Shown piece by piece: positions 28,101-34,100 of a DNA stretch of 64,000 bases (position 1 is the first letter of the stretch; each line of letters begins with the position of its first letter). The position numbers and the translations under genes are program-made. Source of the stretch: Sepiola atlantica (lineage: Eukaryota; Mollusca; Cephalopoda; Sepiida; Sepiolidae); assembly GCA_963556195.1 (NCBI GenBank), contig OY744517.1, positions 80,204,714-80,268,713 of the forward strand. The letters are read 5' to 3'. The notes beneath the pieces are model-generated. The model made no database searches, was not told where the DNA came from, and was given only the letters and a program-made list of their open reading frames with translations.

Positions 28101-31100
28101 AATGTCATAAGTTCAACGATTGTCCAACCAAAGGGATACATGCACATCATCCACGGGATTGCCTATATTACTTGCGAGATGAAGATGTGAAAACATTACA
28201 GAAATTGCTCAAGGTATATTTACGAGTTCCTCCTTTCAAATTTAACAACAAAAAAATGCAGTTTATTTGCATGTTTGAGAGTTTATTACGAGTAAAAAGA
28301 AATTCAATGCAATTTTGAGTGCTATAATCAGAATTTATTATCATTATTTTCCAGTAAGTTTTCTGCCGTCCAAGTTTGTTTTTTCTAGATTCTTTTTTTA
28401 ATTATTCCATTTATGTTTTTCTATCTATGTTATCCATTTATTTAAATGTAAATATTTTTTTAAAGTAGTAAATATCTGACAGAATGTGTTGGTATAGATA
28501 GGAATAAGATAATAAACAAAGAACAAACTAAATAGAACAGGTAAAATTAACAGTCATGCTTTTTTTATGTGGTATTTTGTTTCAGTTACGATTCCAGATT
28601 CTTGACAAAGTTTCATAACTGAAACAAAATATTGCATAAATAGAAGCATTATTCTGTGTTGATTTTTCCTGTTCTATTTTATTCCTTGTTTATTACCTTA
28701 TTCCTATCTATAATAACACATTTATTTAAATATTTAAAAAAATGCTCAATATATATTTTAGTTACATTTTTAGGTATATCCTTTTCGAATCTCCAAGGTT
28801 TGAGCAGTTGTTATATTTAAAATATACTTCCTTATTGTATACATATCGGAAACAAAGTATCGGTGTATGTTCAGTGTTTCGTGGAGACGGAAAAATTATT
28901 TATGCGTGAAAACACTATTATGTACTTACTCAGTGGTATTTTATTGTTCAATGTTGAAAAAAGTAGGAAAAATTATCCACTAGAACTTTAATTACAAGCA
29001 ATGTTATTATTGCAATGTACCAAAGTATTAAAAGAAGGGATTAACTGTATATTAAAAAATTGTTTGTAGATTTAAAAAAAAAATAATTATGAATTTTATC
29101 CATTTAAAAATATTCAATTTTGATTGTTTTAAATCATTACACTATGTAGGACTTCCACATATGCAAAAATAAAACTAATAAATTTCTGCACCATCCACCA
29201 AAATCACTATGTTAAGGGCTTTTATAAAATATTAATGGCAAGATAAAGAGGTGCTGGCAAAAATTTCTCCCTTTTTCTATATTTGTATAAAATAGTGAAA
29301 GTAAATTTTCATAACTTAAAGATACTTTGGTGCATGTTTAGTGTTTTGTGGAGACGGAAAAAATTATTTATGTATGAAAACACTATTATGTACTTACTCA
29401 GTGGTATTTATTGTTCAATGTTGAAAAAAGTAGGAAAAATTATCCACTAGAACTTTAATTACAAATATTTTTCCATTTTCCGTATCGTACAAGTCAGTTC
29501 GATGACTATGCCTCCATCTTCGTCCGTTTTACAAACTTATGGTACTTGGTATTTCCAAACAATCCGGCATATATATAAGTACTAACTAACTCGATTTTGC
29601 TTATATCCAGTGATCCGATAAAACCAGTGTTTCAAAATTACATAGTTGTAACTAAGTTATTACTTCTCTAAATACAAGAAGGATGTGTCGATGGCAATAT
29701 GGACAACAGTTGTTAGACGAGAAAGTAGGGAGATTAAGTGAAAGCTTTGTGTAGGTGTGTAGATATAATTTGAGCTGAAGACAAAATTTCTTGGTGTGGC
29801 ATAATGATGATGATAAAACACAAGATATATGTACTAAATGAATATAAATTGGCTTTTTTTCATCACTGACAACAGTTTATTATAATCCAGTAGCAGTCAC
29901 TGTCCGGAGAGAAAAAGAAAAAAAGAAGATTTATGTTATATCTGCACAATAAGAGTAACAAAACCTCTTGGCATTGCCTGGCTGTTAAATTCATAAAATT
30001 GAATATTGTAAGATTTAAATGCAAACACAAAATCTCTTGTTTGTCTGCGGAGAAGATGAGACACACAACTATTTATCTCATTGCGTATTGACAACTTGTA
30101 ATTAAAAACATCTTTCTGTGTAAAATATGTGTGCAATTCATTGTTTTCTAATTAAAAACAGACAAAAGAAAAATATCTATATGCATATCTGAATATAATA
30201 CACAATCCGGAATATTTATAGACATTTTGCAAGGAATGTTTTAAAATGATTAAAATTGTCCAATCTTTTTTTCACCCGAGTGTTTTGTAGGTTAATTACA
30301 TGTTTTTTGTTTCCCTAGGATCTGGATTGCCAGAAATACTTTCAATTAGTAAATTTGAACCTTTCTCAATTGAACCCAACTAGCATTGGAATTATTAATA
30401 TCCTCATGTGCCACATTCTTGAACTTTTTATTTCAAGATCTTTATTGCTATTATGAGTTACTCATGATTACAAATCACTTTCTTTATTCCTTTACCTTTT
30501 CTAATGTTTCTTCTCCTTATCTCAGTATATAAAGGAGAGTTGTCTGTTTGTATGCCTGGAAAAGCTTCCAAGATACTCCAGACCCCATAAAGTTGATATT
30601 TTCTTAAACAGTGTCACCTCTGACGAATAATATTGAAAATTAAAAAAAAAAAAATTTATTCCTTGAGGGTCAACTCGGCCGATTTTTGAAAATTCAATGT
30701 TATTATGTAGTAATTTGCAAATAAATCAATGTAATATGTAGTAATTTTGCTGACTCATTCTTGCGCACGTGATATCATAGTGAGAGGTAGGTGAATTGCC
30801 AACTCATACTTCCAGACATGACGTCATGTGCAATCAAACTTAAGCTACGCCTATACTGACCAGTACTAAATGGATGACGATTTAAGGAGGACCAGGTCTT
30901 TTTTCTTTGTATTCTTCTTTTTCGCAATAAGATAACGACTGGGAGTATCGGCACTAGGGCAGGTGATTATAGTAAAGCCTAGGAGAGTGTCCCACCGTTT
31001 CTTCCTTTCTTTCTTCTTTCCCTCCCACTCCCACCTTTTCTTCCTTTCTTTCCTTCCCATTCCCACCTTTTCTTCCTTTGTTTCTTATTCCCTCCCACTC

Positions 31101-34100
31101 TCACTTTTTCTTCCTTTCTTTCTCCTCTTCCCTCCACTCTCACCTTTTCTAACTTTTCTGTCTTTTCTAACTTTTCTGTCTTCTTTCCCTCCTACTCCAA
31201 CCTTTTCTTCCATTCTTTCTTCTTTCCCTCCTACTCTAACCTTTTCTTCCCTTCTTTCTTCTTTCTCTCCTACTCCGAACATTTCTTCCTTTCTTTCTCT
31301 CCTCCTGCCCCTTTTAAAAAATAATAGACGCTAATTCTGAGGAAATCAATATTTAAAAAATAAAACAAGAAATGAGTCAGCATTTAAAAAATTTTACATT
31401 TTAGTAAAAGCTACCTGCTACTAACTGCTGATGTCCGCCACTGTTTGCTGTGTTTAAAATCGTCAACTAATAATTTATTTTTTAAATTTTACATTTTTGT
31501 AGACGCTGTCTGCCACTCCCCGCCACTACCTGCCAGTGTCCTCCATGTTAAGAAATTGCCAACTCATAATTCAAAACAAGAAATGAGTCAGCATTTTTTA
31601 GATTTTACACTTTAGTAAACACTGCCCGCCAGTGTCCGCCGTGTAAAGAAATCGAGTCTTTTGTACAATAGGGGCACCGCCGTAAACTGTCAGCTCTTTT
31701 GTACGATAGGGGTGTGCCGTAAACTGTCAACTCTTTTGTACAATAAGACTGCCGCCATAAACTGTCAACTTTTTTTTTTACAATAGGGCGTTGTGTAAAC
31801 TATCGACTCTTTTATACAATCGAGGCGCCACCATAAAATGTTGACTCTTTTATATAATAGAGTCGTTGCCGTAAACTGTCGACTTTTTTGTACAACAGAG
31901 ACGAAACCCTAAACTTTTGCTGTCATGATATAATGCTCCCAGGAATTAACTCGTACTGTTTCATTAAAAAATAACTCGATTTAATTTAGTTTATTAATTC
32001 TGTGTAGTATATTTTCATTCGTCATGATACTTTCCTCCCAGACATTACCTAAACTTTTTTTGGGGAAGGGGGGGGGGATTATAATATACGTTCGTTCCTC
32101 ATGCTACCATTCTCCCAGGATTACCATCTCTTTTTTTATTGAGGAGTAGTGTACTAAATATTCTGTTGTCATCATATGATGCTCCTAGGCATTAACTCCT
32201 ACTTCTTAGGGTGAGGGGAGTGTTCGTTCGCTTATTTCGTTTTATTTTCGCAAACATTTTGGATGGAATTCATTAATTAGTCTTCAATTCTATTTTTTAT
32301 CGCGAAATTCAATTGTAATTTATTTTTTAAAAAACTTGAAAATCAAACTTTAATACAATGCCTCAGTCGCTGGTGATTATGGTGTTGTTTCTTATAACTC
32401 GATTTAATCGGGTCTGTAATTTTATGTAGTATATTTTCAGTCGTCATGATATACTCTTCCCAGGTAGAAGGGGCTGATACGGCAGCTTAGCAAAAATATA
32501 CAATTGTAGGGAGGATATTTGGCTAGGTCTATTATATAAAGGAGAGTTGTCTGTGTGTGTGTATGTGCTTATGTTTGTATGTCTGCAAAAGGCTAACGAG
32601 ATACTCGACAGAAATATCGAAAAATTGGAAAAAACGTTGATTCCTTTGTGCCAACCCGACACAAAACTTCTTGGGGTGGGGGGTACCACATTTCTTAATT
32701 TTCCAGTCATCTGTACGTTGTGTGCATGTGCAGTTTGCTAAAAAAAAAACAAAAAAACAATGTGACCTATTTTCTTATAAATTTTGTTCTATGCGTCAGT
32801 AACATAATGGTTACGGATAAAGAACGATGACCAGGAGGTCGAGCGTTAGAATCCGACTGACTTGTAAGAATTTTTTTAACGATAACTTACATATACATCG
32901 AAGGAGGGTTGAAGGCGAAGACAGAGATGGTACTTTTAATAGAAATATGTCACACTTTTGCCCTGGGTGAGGGAGAGAAGGCGACTGAGGAAGAGACAGC
33001 CTTTGCAATGGGGAGAGGGGTCGGAGGTGAGGGGGGGATACCACGGAAGAGACAGCTTCTGCCCAAGGCAACGGGAAGTGGGGGGGGGGGTAACAGGGAG
33101 AGGGGGCGGTGAAATGGGCGACCAGGAAAGAGAGCGCCGGGTACCCCTGCTAGTCAAATATAAATGCCTTTTTTTTTGTTTCTTTCCCCCTATTTCTAAT
33201 GCAGAGCAAGAATGTACATTATGATATTCAACCGCAAACAACCCAAGAAAACCCCCACCACTGCTTTATCATGGTGCAGAAAGAAATTAATGGCAATACG
33301 TTAAAAGATGAGAAATGTGGAAGTTTGGTAGCTGATGGTCATGCAGGTTTATGTTTGTAAGTTGACTTTTTCTTCTCCTACATGTGTTGGTCTTATTTTA
33401 AATATAAAAAAATGCTTTGTAATTTTTTTTTATGTTTCTATTTTTCCTTTTTTATCGCAATTGTATGACTCTTTAGAAATAGTACGATTACTCTTACAAA
33501 CATAGCTTTATATATATTTTTACTGAGAAAATATTTTAATTTAGGGAAAAGAAAACCAAACAATACTGATTATACAAAGTTTGTATGAATATTTTCTGAA
33601 TTAAAATAATACATATATTATTGTTTTTATATGTTTTCAATATTGTAAATTTATTTCAGACAATATGTTATGTATTAAACTGCCTATCTTATGCTATTGT
33701 TTGAGCAAGTAATATTACTAAACAAACGTTTTATTTTGTCTGCGGGGCAGGATATAAACAAAGTATAGCACAAAGAGAAAAATGAAACTCTTACAGGATT
33801 CAAACTTTTAACTCAGAAGAGACAGCGCTTGAGGTACAGGTTTGAATCCTGTAAGAGTTTCATTTTTCACTTTGTGGTATTCAACTACGCGGACCAAATA
33901 AATCGTTTGTTTAGTAATATTATCTGTGCAAACAATAGCATCAACAAAAGAGCGGTATAGTGTATATTGTCGGAAATAAATTTTCAATAGTAAAAACATA
34001 AAAAACGTTCATCGTATTTCACTGCTGATGAAGACAGGAGATGTGGTTACATTTTTTGTTAAATCAAAGATTTGCCGCAAAGCTTGGGGGATGAGTTATT

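Noticed and set aside
30320..30460. An extra HOIP exon after exon J (DLDCQKYFQLVNL)
   Set aside because: There is an acceptor-like site, but exons J and K join in phase and align directly to human HOIP without it; no donor in a useful place.
30963..31334. Ser/Phe/Pro-rich 123-codon frame
   Set aside because: Low-complexity reading of a polypyrimidine tandem array.
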